A stretch of 29,379 bases of DNA from contig JBOGED010000007.1 in the NCBI GenBank assembly GCA_050743625.1, positions 1 through 29,379 on the forward strand, written 5' to 3'. A program made the translations under genes and the position numbers. Positions 17,101-23,485 of the stretch are shown here, piece after piece. The stretch's first letter is position 1. Every line of letters begins with the position of its first letter. Below the pieces are notes generated by a model, which saw nothing but the letters and a program-made list of their open reading frames with translations, searched no databases and was not told the origin of the DNA. The DNA comes from JBOGED01 sp050743625. GTDB lineage: Bacteria > Actinomycetota > Nitriliruptoria > Euzebyales > Egibacteraceae.

Positions 17101-19358
17101 TTGTCCGGCGTGCTCGGGTCGGGGTCGAAGTAGGCCCGCCAATCCCACCGGTCCTTGGGGATCTCAACGATCGCGTCCACCTTATCGAGGATGTTTTGCC
17201 AGTAGGCCTCGAGGGCGGGTGCCTTGGGCAGCAGGCAGCTCATCCCGATGATGGCGATGTCGCAGGGCTGACCGGCCCCGCTGACGGTTCGGGGGATCAC
17301 CGGCTGCGCCATCTCCTCAAGCAGCGCCGAGCTGTTCACCGAGACGTCGTGGTGCAGCTCGGCGAGCGTCATGGTGGCGCCGTGCAGGGCAGCGACTTGG
17401 CCGAGCATGTACATGCCCTGGGCAGCCTGCTCGTCGGGGGTCAGGGTGACGAAGGCAGGCCCGTCGTGCTCCGGGTTACGGTCGATCCCCTTCGCGGCGA
17501 TGCGCAGACGCCCGAGGTTCAGCCACTCGAGCCGTGCCCGGATCTCCTCAGCGGGACGGGCCTCGGCGACCAGCCGCCGCTGCTCATGCTGGAAAACGTT
17601 AGTGAACGCGGTGTCCGCGCAGCGCGTGGCATGCCCTGGTCCGGTCTCCAGCAACACGGTGTCGGTACAGCGGATCGCCTCCTGCTGAAACTCGTGCGTG
17701 ATCGCACCCGCCGCCACCGCCTCCTCGGTGAACAAGTACGCCGTCCCGAGCAGCACTCCCACCTTGACGCCCCGATCGGCCAGCGGGGCCGCCATGGCCG
17801 CGACCATCGCGGCCGAGCGGGCGTCGTGCACGCCACCGGCGAACAGCACATGGCAGTCCGGCAGGTCGCCCGACGGCACCGCCTCGAGCAACGCGCCGAT
17901 CATCGTGTCCCAAAGCACGAAGCTCGTGCGTGGACCGACGTGCCCCCCGCACTCCCGCCCCTCGAGCACGAACCGGCGAGCCCCAGCCTCGGCGAACAGC
18001 CGCAACAAGCCCGGCGAGGGTACATGCAGGTAGGTCGGGATGCCGGCCCGTTCCAGCCGCAGCGCCTGATCCGGCCGCCCACCCGCGATCAACGCGAAGA
18101 ACGGCGGGTACCGCCGCAAGGCCTCCAACTGCTCCTCGCGCAGCTCGAGCGGGACGAAGCCGAGAATGCCGATCCCCCAAGGTTTTCCTCCCCCGGGTTG
18201 CGCGCCGAGCCCCTCCTGCGTCTGGCGCAGCAGCGCCTCGACCTGCGGCCCCCGCATGACGGCGAGCGCAAGGAACGGGAGCGCGCCGGCCTCGGCGACA
18301 TCCTCTGCGAATCCTGGTACGTCGCTCACCCGGGTCATCGGACCTTGAACGATGGGATAACGCGTGCCGTGAGAACGTGCGAGAGGGCTTCCTTCTGCGA
18401 GCGGTCGCAACCTGGCGGTCGCTGAGAGGTGCTCGTCGACAGCCTGGCGGAGGCCGGCCAGCACACCCCCAACGGTGCGGAACCGTTCGGCCAACCGGGC
18501 GGCGAAGGCGGCGTCCTGACCCAGGAGCCAAGCGTCGTCCGGCGAGGCCCAGCCGACCAGGCGAGCAAGCCCTTCGCGCCAGGCCGCTGCGCGGCCCTCC
18601 TCTCCAGCTCCTGCTGGGCGCCCTGACGTGTCGACAGCATCGAGCGTGCGCTCGAGATCGCGCAACCCTACGGCGGCGTTGCCGCCCGGCCGGGCGTACA
18701 GCCTCCATTGCTCCACGCAGAGCGTTTCGCTGCCGTCCATGCGGGCGATGCCCGCCTTGGCATGGTCAGGCAACTGACACTCTTTGGTGAGGGCGAGCTG
18801 CGCGTCGAGCACCACCCCGGCCGCGCCGGCCGCGGCGCATGCCGCCGCTGAGTGCTCACCGATCCCGCCTTGCGCCCAGATGGGCAGCTCGATCTCTGTG
18901 AGAAGCTGTTGGAGCAGGACGAACGTGGTCGTCTCACCCACCCGGCCTCCCGCCTCGTGGCCTTTCGCGATGACACCGTCGAAACCCAGCGCGACGGCTA
19001 GGCGCGCCTCCTCCAACGTCGTCGCCTCGAGCCACAACTCAACACCCCGCGCACGCAACAGCTCAGCCCACCGACGGACCACATCGCGATCAGCGGGTAC
19101 CAGGACCGCCAGGAGGACAGTCGACGGCAGCGACGAGATCACCGCATAGGCCATGCCCTCATCACAGAGATCGAACCTGACCCCACAGCGGCCTCGGGCG
19201 AATCGCGCCAGCCTTGCGACCCCCTGCACGGCCAACTGTTCATCACCGACAAACGATATATCAAGGACCCCTATCGCACCGGCTCGGCTCGCCGCGATCG
19301 CGACCGAAGGGTCAGCAAGCCCTGGCAGCGTCAAGGCGACAAACTCGAACTGTGCCAT
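11175..19358 (-). CDS. Iterative-type polyketide/lipid synthase subunit A: NMO-NMO-KS-AT-ACP-KR-DH
   Basis: 2727 residues. Two nitronate monooxygenase-like barrels come first: about 1-225 with GHEAGGR at 133-139, and about 330-650 with GRECGGH at 467-473. In PUFA synthases such folds act as the enoyl reductase (PfaD). Next are the KS (about 698-1135; Cys888, His1023, His1063), the AT (about 1268-1590; Ser1366 in GHSYGEY), a Pro/Ala-rich linker with FLDVQQ near 1730, one ACP with Ser1824 in LGIDSIKR, the KR (about 2140-2350; TGGARGIT, Tyr2338 in YAAAN) and the DH (His2464 in DHQLDG, Asp in DPVVIDSAFQ). The frame opens at 19424, but I choose the ATG at 19358: GGGGGA precedes it and the duplicated leader at 20937 starts at the same codon. 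Confidence 0.9.
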   Translation of the reverse strand: MAQFEFVALTLPGLADPSVAIAASRAGAIGVLDISFVGDEQLAVQGVARLARFARGRCGVRFDLCDEGMAYAVISSLPSTVLLAVLVPADRDVVRRWAELLRARGVELWLEATTLEEARLAVALGFDGVIAKGHEAGGRVGETTTFVLLQQLLTEIELPIWAQGGIGEHSAAACAAAGAAGVVLDAQLALTKECQLPDHAKAGIARMDGSETLCVEQWRLYARPGGNAAVGLRDLERTLDAVDTSGRPAGAGEEGRAAAWREGLARLVGWASPDDAWLLGQDAAFAARLAERFRTVGGVLAGLRQAVDEHLSATARLRPLAEGSPLARSHGTRYPIVQGPMTRVSDVPGFAEDVAEAGALPFLALAVMRGPQVEALLRQTQEGLGAQPGGGKPWGIGILGFVPLELREEQLEALRRYPPFFALIAGGRPDQALRLERAGIPTYLHVPSPGLLRLFAEAGARRFVLEGRECGGHVGPRTSFVLWDTMIGALLEAVPSGDLPDCHVLFAGGVHDARSAAMVAAMAAPLADRGVKVGVLLGTAYLFTEEAVAAGAITHEFQQEAIRCTDTVLLETGPGHATRCADTAFTNVFQHEQRRLVAEARPAEEIRARLEWLNLGRLRIAAKGIDRNPEHDGPAFVTLTPDEQAAQGMYMLGQVAALHGATMTLAELHHDVSVNSSALLEEMAQPVIPRTVSGAGQPCDIAIIGMSCLLPKAPALEAYWQNILDKVDAIVEIPKDRWDWRAYFDPDPSTPDKIYSRWGGFLDEIPFDPVRYGMPPNSLRSIEPLQLLTLEAVRAALDDAGYLDRPYARRQTGVVFGVGGAGDLANGYAVRAALPTVVGDAGPGQELLEALPTWTEDSFPGILLNVAAGRVANRFDLGGVNYTVDAACASSLAAVYLAVRELEAGAADMMLVGGADTTQTPFGYLCFSKTHALSPRGRCRPFDAGADGIVISEGLGVLVLKRLCDAERDGDRVYAVIKGVGASSDGRDKGLTAPRREGQMLALERAYARAGFSPATVGLVEAHGTGTVAGDQAEVEALTQVFHAAGALAQGCAIGSVKSMIGHTKGAAGVAGLIKAALGLHRKVLPPTLGVERPNPAAGSVDSPFYVNSEPLPWLRAPTAPPRRAGVSAFGFGGTNFHVAVEEYTDDYLPGASGAPVKAWPSELFSWTAASREGLRERVEALDHALSTAAVEHPLREVAAAVWAQDPSPRSPGPRARLAVVATSIEDLRSKLGRVRDVLATPDAEIWDRRGVYLTAKPLAGDGAIAFLYPGQGSQHPDMLRDLAIHFSQVREAFERADAVLADRFERPLSSYVFAPPGFGPDDEQARARGLRETNRAQPALGAAGMGLSRLLAILGVRPALAAGHSYGEYVALCGAGVIAEDVLYSLSEARGRCITEVAERDLGTMAAVSERPARIQEVLGSAPDVWVANLNAPRQTVISGTRSGIEQALERLASAGIGARVLPVACGFHSPLVAPARDRLAQALANVRFAAPRLRVYANTSAAPYPAEPARIADLLADHLVRPVRFAEQVEQMYAAGARLFVEVGPGAVLTGLVGHVLGARPHRAVSTQGSGQGSGHGLTALQHALAQLAAHGVDLDLDQLYEGRVTEQPRLEALSEDPAPQPETTWLVDGGSARPLHSATAAEERSTPARSAASGRSAAAARPIETAEACEGVIPRNGQHPAPAPPAAENGHSRTVLPRLALSATRPQTPAPGEGADAVALRFQQLMSKFLDVQQEVMTAYLQGSPNGSELASPVAPVAATSVADAEAAPQPTVLPESPAAEPPDADRITSELVRLVAERTGYPPEMLGLDVDLEADLGIDSIKRIEILGAAQQTVWPSDEPMMHEDRMEPLVKARTLRALVEAIMAMDATNRDDERRLQPEEPVGVAPGADAALSRLVATAVDAPIGETVFPLSGVVAITDDEQGVARTLAELLRARGLDVALIRDRQGRLEAGADGYAARLGDAEAARGLVEAIHERQGPISCLVHLLPLRAGPPFEELDVRAWQARLDLETRSLFHLAQATSADLRRRSLRTRLLAAVRLDGAFAFHGTGAPFQPSQGGVAGLVKTLAREWPEVACTVVDLGPDASIDVAERLAAELASYDGDGAVEVGWSGGRRIALRLVPAPLPESVAGQPLIDEDAVLLVTGGARGITASVTRELARRYRPRILVVGHSRLPDPDEAIDTAGITEPRALKAALAARLERDGSPAAPSQVEPAYRRLLADREIRANLLAMTEAGARVHYHQVDVRDAEQLTRLIDDAYVDYGRIDGVIHGAGIIEDKLIEDKASDSFDRVMDTKTVGAFALARALRPERLRFLVLFSSVSARLGNRGQGDYAAANEVLNKLAAWLDARWPGRVTSLLWGPWKTAGMVSDELERQLSRHGVQLIPPERGAAALIDELERGRKGDVEVVLGSGPWEATTAPPRVEGFPLLNGARVTSTPEATVLTRMLDPDRDHYLRDHQLDGHPVLPAAVAMELMAEAAAATRPGYEVAELRDLRLLKGVILDDGPRPVIVRTAAARPLEGGGIALDLTIADDRSGRIGYRAEVVLRPALPAAPRLPGRSLSTLEPFPMPLEQAYDELLFQGPLLRGITRIEGIDDEGLVATLAPSSPQRCLAACAAGSWIVDPVVIDSAFQLCILWARTRLDMTPLPARIRRFRRFAPFPDGPLRCDFRAQVRAGGHILDTQFAFTDREGRLLAIIEDMEAACSRSLNRLAIAVAGGDGR

Positions 19359-19558
19359 GTGCGATCCCCCAATAAAGAAAACACGGATCCGATCCAACAT
19401 CACCGTGCCGAGCGCTACACGCAAATTTCAATGCAGCTAAGATTCGCCGATGTCGGCGGCGCGACATGCACGATTTCCCCGTGCTACGCTCAAGTCCCCA
19501 GTACGGACGTAGCTAAACACAACCCGCATTGAACTGACAAGACCTCTTCGACCCTTCC
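19232..19558 (-). repeat. Duplicated promoter-leader-N-terminus segment, copy 1 (PKS-A)
   Basis: This stretch covers the first ~42 codons of PKS-A, its ribosome binding site, a ~150 nt leader and the putative promoter. It matches 20812-21138 in the same orientation. By eye, long blocks are conserved around ACATCACCGTGCCGAGC, AGCTAAACACAAC and TTGAACTGACAAGA, with scattered changes and small indels. The boundaries are approximate. This copy is the parent because it continues into the full-length synthase gene. Confidence 0.8.
19512..19540 (-). promoter_or_regulatory. Putative PKS-A promoter
   Basis: Read on the minus strand, TTGTCA (19535-19540) and TTTAGC (19512-19517) are separated by 17 nt. 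The same hexamers with the same spacing recur at 21094-21122, where the flanking sequence has diverged. That conservation, more than the match to a sigma-70 consensus, is the evidence. Transcription would start near 19505 and give a leader of about 150 nt before the PKS-A ATG. The -10 match is weak and the spacing could also reflect a regulator site. Confidence 0.5.
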
Positions 19559-19565
19559 TAGTGGA

Positions 19566-19585
19566 GGTTCGCCCGGCGGCGAGCC
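19566..19585 (-). terminator. Hairpin after the sulfotransferase gene, possible terminator
   Basis: GGTTCGCC and GGCGAGCC form an 8 bp stem (one G-U pair) around a 4 nt loop, between the sulfotransferase stop (19646) and the PKS-A promoter. It would help separate the two minus-strand units. There is no clear U-tract, so function is uncertain. Confidence 0.35.
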
Positions 19586-19645
19586 GTGGACGGTGATGGC
19601 GTCGGCGGGCGCACAGGCCTGCGGCGGTGTTCGGGTTGCTTAGTC

Positions 19646-20785
19646 CTACTCGTACCCGTATCGCTGGATTACCCACCCCCAGCGCCGGGCGATCTCCGCG
19701 TGTTGTTCCGGTGTCAGCTCATACCGGTTCGTCTCGTATCCCTTCGACGTTGCCAGATACGCCTCCAGCCGCGGCAGGTACTCCTTGAAGCCTCCCAGCT
19801 CCAAGCCCTCGTACAGCCTCCGCATCTCGCCGATCGGGTCGCGGACGAGGTCCTCGTATTTCAGCTCGTGGAACCGCTGCGCCTCGACGAGGCCGCGCGT
19901 CTCCTCCAGCTTCTCGTACATGCGGTTGAACGTGGTGAAGACGTACTCTTCGAGCCCCTCATACGTCGGCCGCTGCAGGCCGTGCATCCGGTAGAGCGAC
20001 TTCAACATGTGGACTGTGGACGGGAAAACCGCGTAAGGATCTCGAACGATGTGGACGAAACGGGCTTCGGGGAACAGCTCCCGGAGCACCTTGATCCGGC
20101 AGGTGTGCGGTGGCGATTTGAGCACGAGCCGGCCCGGCTTTTTGAAGGTCAGCGCCCGCAAGAAGGTCAGGAACGTGTGTTTCCACGACGCCAAGGCCCG
20201 CGGCGGGACATCCTCCAGGTCGAGGTACTCGGGGTAGGCCGGCGGGTGGTTGGGGAAGGCGATGGTGAGGTACGGCGACGGTTGGCCCAGCATGCACAGG
20301 GCGAACTCGTCCTCCTGCGGCCGGCCCCAGCCGACGGCCATGTTGTCCATCGGGCGGCGCGACGGCAAGAGGAAGCGGAGCAGACGCGTGCTGACCCCCT
20401 CGGTGAGAAGGAAATGGGTGGGATCCAGACACTCGGAGGAGGTCGGGAACGTATGCCTTGAGTCGAGGGCGAGCAGCTCGTGCAGGAACGTTGTGCCCGT
20501 GCGCCAGTGGCCGATGACGAAGATGGGCGCCTCGCGGATCGGCGTGCGGGCGATCCGCCTGCCGTACCGCGCCTGCTGGAGCCAGCGCAGCAACGTGTGG
20601 AAAAAGGCGACCGTCGAGATGGAGAAGAAGTAGCACAGGCGACTGAGCGATAAAGCGCAGCGGTTGCGAACCACCAGCCGCACCCAAGCGAAGAAATCGC
20701 AACCCATCCACATGCGCAGCTGCCACTCAGCCTTCGCGGGGGCCTTGGCGCCGGGGGCGGGTTGCTCGACCGTGGCGGGGTTCAT
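19646..20785 (-). CDS. PAPS-dependent sulfotransferase, Sulfotransferase_3-like
   Basis: 379 residues. The 5'-phosphosulfate loop reads GHWRTGTTF at 92-100, and the 3'-phosphate binding segment is in VHIVRDPYAVFPST. These two motifs define PAPS sulfotransferases. A hydrophobic stretch at about 46-68 (LSRLCYFFSISTVAFFHTLL) suggests membrane anchoring, which suits a lipid acceptor. It probably sulfates a hydroxyl on the lipid or carotenoid product made by its neighbours; the acceptor is unknown. The ATG at 20785 overlaps, as ATGA, the stop of a 51-codon remnant of the PKS-A N-terminus, so its translation may be coupled to that leader. Its promoter region is a diverged copy of that of PKS-A. Confidence 0.87.
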   Translation of the reverse strand: MNPATVEQPAPGAKAPAKAEWQLRMWMGCDFFAWVRLVVRNRCALSLSRLCYFFSISTVAFFHTLLRWLQQARYGRRIARTPIREAPIFVIGHWRTGTTFLHELLALDSRHTFPTSSECLDPTHFLLTEGVSTRLLRFLLPSRRPMDNMAVGWGRPQEDEFALCMLGQPSPYLTIAFPNHPPAYPEYLDLEDVPPRALASWKHTFLTFLRALTFKKPGRLVLKSPPHTCRIKVLRELFPEARFVHIVRDPYAVFPSTVHMLKSLYRMHGLQRPTYEGLEEYVFTTFNRMYEKLEETRGLVEAQRFHELKYEDLVRDPIGEMRRLYEGLELGGFKEYLPRLEAYLATSKGYETNRYELTPEQHAEIARRWGWVIQRYGYE

Positions 20786-20937
20786 GACGGTCTTGTGACC
20801 GCCCGCGCGGAACGCTGCTCATCACAGACGAACGAGATGCCCAGGACACCCACCGCATCGGCTCGGTTCGCCGCGATCGCGACCAAAGGGTCGGCAAGTC
20901 CCAGCAATGTCAAGGCAACGAACTCGAACCTTGCCAT
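20782..20937 (-). pseudogene. 51-codon remnant of the PKS-A N-terminus, now a leader ORF
   Basis: Starts MARFEFVALTLLGLADP, matching PKS-A's MAQFEFVALTLPGLADP. About 33 of the first 41 residues are identical by my count. After FVCDEQ the similarity stops and ten unrelated residues follow before TGA. Several changes are non-conservative (Pro to Leu, Ser to Leu, Gly to Asp, Gly to Cys), which suggests the peptide itself is not under normal selection. AAGGA precedes its ATG at a proper distance. Its stop overlaps the sulfotransferase start as ATGA, so ribosomes finishing it could restart there. I see it as the broken end of a duplicated synthase gene kept as a leader. Confidence 0.8.
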
Positions 20938-21138
20938 ATGCGATCCTTAAAAATACAAGAATACATGGATGATCAGACATCACCGTGCCGAGCACAACAC
21001 GAAAAAGTTCCTACGCCGCCAAGGCTTGCCTACCGACGTCGGTGGCGTGACGAGCACGGCTCCCTATGCGCTCGAGTCCCCCGTATGGACTCAGCTAAAC
21101 ACAACGCGCCTTGAACTGACAAGATGTCTCCTCGACCA
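20812..21138 (-). repeat. Duplicated promoter-leader-N-terminus segment, copy 2 (sulfotransferase)
   Basis: Diverged second copy of 19232-19558, same orientation, about 1580 bp away. It retains the promoter hexamers, the leader block beginning ACATCACCGTGCCGAGC, the start codon and ~42 codons of the synthase. It is truncated just before the sulfotransferase gene. The rest of the gap to the divergent ABC gene (21139-21217) shows no other gene. Confidence 0.8.
21094..21122 (-). promoter_or_regulatory. Putative sulfotransferase promoter, copy of the PKS-A promoter
   Basis: On the minus strand, TTGTCA (21117-21122) and TTTAGC (21094-21099) have a 17 nt spacer, identical to the PKS-A arrangement. 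It drives the remnant leader ORF and the sulfotransferase if it is active. It lies about 95 nt from the start of the divergent ABC transporter gene, so a regulator bound here could also affect the exporter. Confidence 0.48.
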
Positions 21139-21217
21139 GCCGTCTTTTATCTTCAGCGTTCCATCGCTCTTGAGCCAGCGGTGAAGTATGTGATCTACTG
21201 GTCGGCGGGGGGGATGA

Positions 21218-22216
21218 ATGATGTCGCTGGTAGCACAAGGGGTGGAGTCCAGCTCGGACCCGAAGTGGGAACACGAGAACGCGGTCGAGGTAGAGGACCT
21301 GGTCAAGGTCTTTCCCGGCTCGGGGGGGAGCACGGTCGTTGCGGTGGACGGTGTGTCGTTCACCGTTCACGCCCGCGAGGTGTTCGGGATTCTGGGTCCC
21401 AACGGCGCCGGCAAGACCACGACGCTGGAGATCATCGAAGGCCTCAGGGATCCCACCTCGGGCCGGACCCTGGTCTTGGGCCTCGACTCGCGGCAGGACC
21501 GGGCCAAGCTCAAGGAGCGGGTCGGGGTGCAGCTCCAGGCTGGGGCCTACTTCGACTACCTCACGCTCGAGGAGATCTTGGACCTGTTCGGGTCCTTCTA
21601 TCTCCGGCGGGTCCCCCCGGCAGAGCTTCTCGAGAAGGTAGGCCTACTCGAGAAGCGAAAGGCATTGGTCCGGGAGCTGTCCGGCGGCCAGGCCCAGCGA
21701 TTCTCCATCGTGGCCGCCATGGTGAACGACCCGGACGTGGTGTTCCTGGACGAGCCCACCACAGGGCTGGACCCGCAGGCCCGGCGGAACCTGTGGGACC
21801 TGGTCACCTCGATCAACCGAGACGAGGGCAAGACCGTGGTCCTCACCACCCACTATATGGAGGAGGCCGAGCACCTCTGTGACCGGGTGGCCATCATCGA
21901 CCGCGGGACGATCCGAGCGCTGGACAGCCCGACCGGCTTGATCCACCAACTCCCGGCCGCCTACCGGATCCTGTTCTCCACTGACCACCCCGTCGAGCGC
22001 GCCGAGCTGCGGGCGCTTCCCGGCGTGGCCGAGGTGGACGTGCCCCTGAACGGGAGGCTCATCTACGGGCTCCGGGTCGCCCGAGCCCTGGAGACCCTGC
22101 CCGCCTTCTTGGCATGGGCTGAGCAGCGCGGCGCCCGAGTCGAGGACCTGCGCGTGCTCCCGGCGACGCTCGAAGAGGTGTTCCTGTCGCTCACCGGTCG
22201 GAGCCTCCGCGAGTAA
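21218..22216 (+). CDS. ABC transporter ATP-binding protein (DrrA-like exporter)
   Basis: 332-residue ATPase subunit. Walker A is GPNGAGKTT at 60-68, the signature LSGGQ at 154-158, Walker B VVFLDEP at 174-180 and the H-loop histidine at 212. The C-terminal ~90 residues past the ATPase core fit the extended DrrA/CcmA group that powers ABC-2 exporters. A G-rich ribosome binding site precedes the ATG at 21218; ATGs at 21214 and 21221 are nearby, but 21214 is in another frame. The gene is transcribed divergently from the sulfotransferase and is followed at once by the permease gene. Its position suggests export of the synthase product or resistance to it, which is inference. Confidence 0.92.
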   Translation: MMSLVAQGVESSSDPKWEHENAVEVEDLVKVFPGSGGSTVVAVDGVSFTVHAREVFGILGPNGAGKTTTLEIIEGLRDPTSGRTLVLGLDSRQDRAKLKERVGVQLQAGAYFDYLTLEEILDLFGSFYLRRVPPAELLEKVGLLEKRKALVRELSGGQAQRFSIVAAMVNDPDVVFLDEPTTGLDPQARRNLWDLVTSINRDEGKTVVLTTHYMEEAEHLCDRVAIIDRGTIRALDSPTGLIHQLPAAYRILFSTDHPVERAELRALPGVAEVDVPLNGRLIYGLRVARALETLPAFLAWAEQRGARVEDLRVLPATLEEVFLSLTGRSLRE

Positions 22217-22249
22217 CCGGTGACGGACAGGACGAGATGGGGGAACGTC

Positions 22250-23323
22250 ATGTGGAAGCTTGTCGTCGTGAGCCTGAGGCTCCTCTACCGGAACAAAGAG
22301 GCTTTGCTCTGGGCGCTGGCCTTTCCGGCGAGTTTCGCGGTGGTCTTCGGCCTGTTCGACCTCAACAAGCCGCCAGAGGCGGAAGTCGCCATCGTGCCGA
22401 CATCCTCGCCGGTGTCGGCGCAGTTGGTGGCCGGGCTTCGGGAGGTGGATGGTTTCACCGTCAGCGACCGGGCAAACATCGCCCGAGCCCGGGCGGATCT
22501 GGGTGACGGCAAGGTCGACGTCGTCGTGGCTGGCCCACTGGCGGGTCAGCCGGGGGATGCGGAACTCGTACAGGTGCTGTATGACGGCGGTGACCCCGAG
22601 ATTAACCGGTTCGCCCTCCCCGCCATCGAGCGGTTGGTGGACGGGATGAACCTTCGTCTGGCTGGTGTGGAGGCGCCGCCGCTGTCGCTACAGCAGGAGG
22701 CCGTTGCGGGTAAGACGGTGACCTACTACGACTTCCTCCTTCCCGGCTTGGTGGCCATGGGCGTGATGCACTTCTCCATCGTGGGGACGGGCGTCGGGGT
22801 GGCGAGGTACCGCGAGCAACGGATCCTGCGGCGGCTCTTGGCCACCCCCCTTCGGCCAGTAAGGTTTGTCGCTGCCTATGTGATTGCGCACCTCGTGCTC
22901 GCCGCCGTCCAGGCCGCTCTCATCTTGGGTATAGGGGTGTTGCTGTTCGGCGCGCGGGTCTACGGCAACGTGGCCTGGATCCTGCTCCTCTCGGTCGTCG
23001 GGAACCTGGTGTTCCTCAACCTCGGCTTCGTCGTGGCGGGCCGGGCGGCGAACTCAACTGCCGCGCAGGGGGTGGGGAGCGCCGTCTCGATCCCGATGAT
23101 GATCTTGTCGGGGGTCTTCTTCTCCACGGACACCTTGCCGCCGACCATCCGGTCGGCGGTGGAATTCCTGCCGCTTACCCCCCTGATCGACGCACTGCGG
23201 AAGGTCGCCATCGATGGCCTGTCGATCGCGGATACGGCGCCTCAGCTCGCACTCCTCGGTGCCTGGATCGTGGGCTCGTTCTTGATCGCCACCCTGACGT
23301 TCCGCTTTGCGGATGGGAGATAG
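22250..23323 (+). CDS. ABC-2 type transporter permease
   Basis: 357-residue integral membrane subunit partnering the preceding ATPase. One N-terminal membrane helix (LLWALAFPASFAVVFGLF) is followed by an external domain of about 150 residues, then a C-terminal block with about five helices (starting near YDFLLPGLVAMGVMHFSIVG). This is the ABC-2 layout. I choose the ATG at 22250 because GGGGG lies 6 nt upstream. A GTG at 22220, 3 nt after the ATPase stop, is in frame and would add ten polar residues. Together the pair forms a DrrAB-like exporter of two ATPases and two permeases. The substrate is not determined by sequence. Confidence 0.9.
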   Translation: MWKLVVVSLRLLYRNKEALLWALAFPASFAVVFGLFDLNKPPEAEVAIVPTSSPVSAQLVAGLREVDGFTVSDRANIARARADLGDGKVDVVVAGPLAGQPGDAELVQVLYDGGDPEINRFALPAIERLVDGMNLRLAGVEAPPLSLQQEAVAGKTVTYYDFLLPGLVAMGVMHFSIVGTGVGVARYREQRILRRLLATPLRPVRFVAAYVIAHLVLAAVQAALILGIGVLLFGARVYGNVAWILLLSVVGNLVFLNLGFVVAGRAANSTAAQGVGSAVSIPMMILSGVFFSTDTLPPTIRSAVEFLPLTPLIDALRKVAIDGLSIADTAPQLALLGAWIVGSFLIATLTFRFADGR

Positions 23324-23485
23324 CCAAGAGCAGATGCATCCTGACCCGGGAACGCTGCCATGCAGGCGAACCGCCCCTCGATGCTTCACGCAGACGCCGT
23401 GGGTGGTGGATGCATCAGGCCTGGCGCAGAAGGCTGACGAGTCAGCGGATGGCAACGGAGTCAAGCGACATGGCGAGCAGCCCGC

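Noticed and set aside
14649..18425. 1258-codon open frame on the plus strand inside PKS-A
   Set aside because: It is antisense to the KS and AT domains of PKS-A, which carry intact catalytic motifs. Its translation is Arg/Gly/His-rich with no motif. Such long antisense frames are expected at this GC content.
19359..19424. Upstream 22-codon extension of PKS-A
   Set aside because: No ribosome binding site fits it. The duplicated leader copy starts at the codon equivalent to 19358 and does not conserve the extension.
23334..23416. GATGCATC occurring twice after the permease gene
   Set aside because: The 8-mer is its own reverse complement and the flanks do not extend the match in direct or inverted form. 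This is probably chance.
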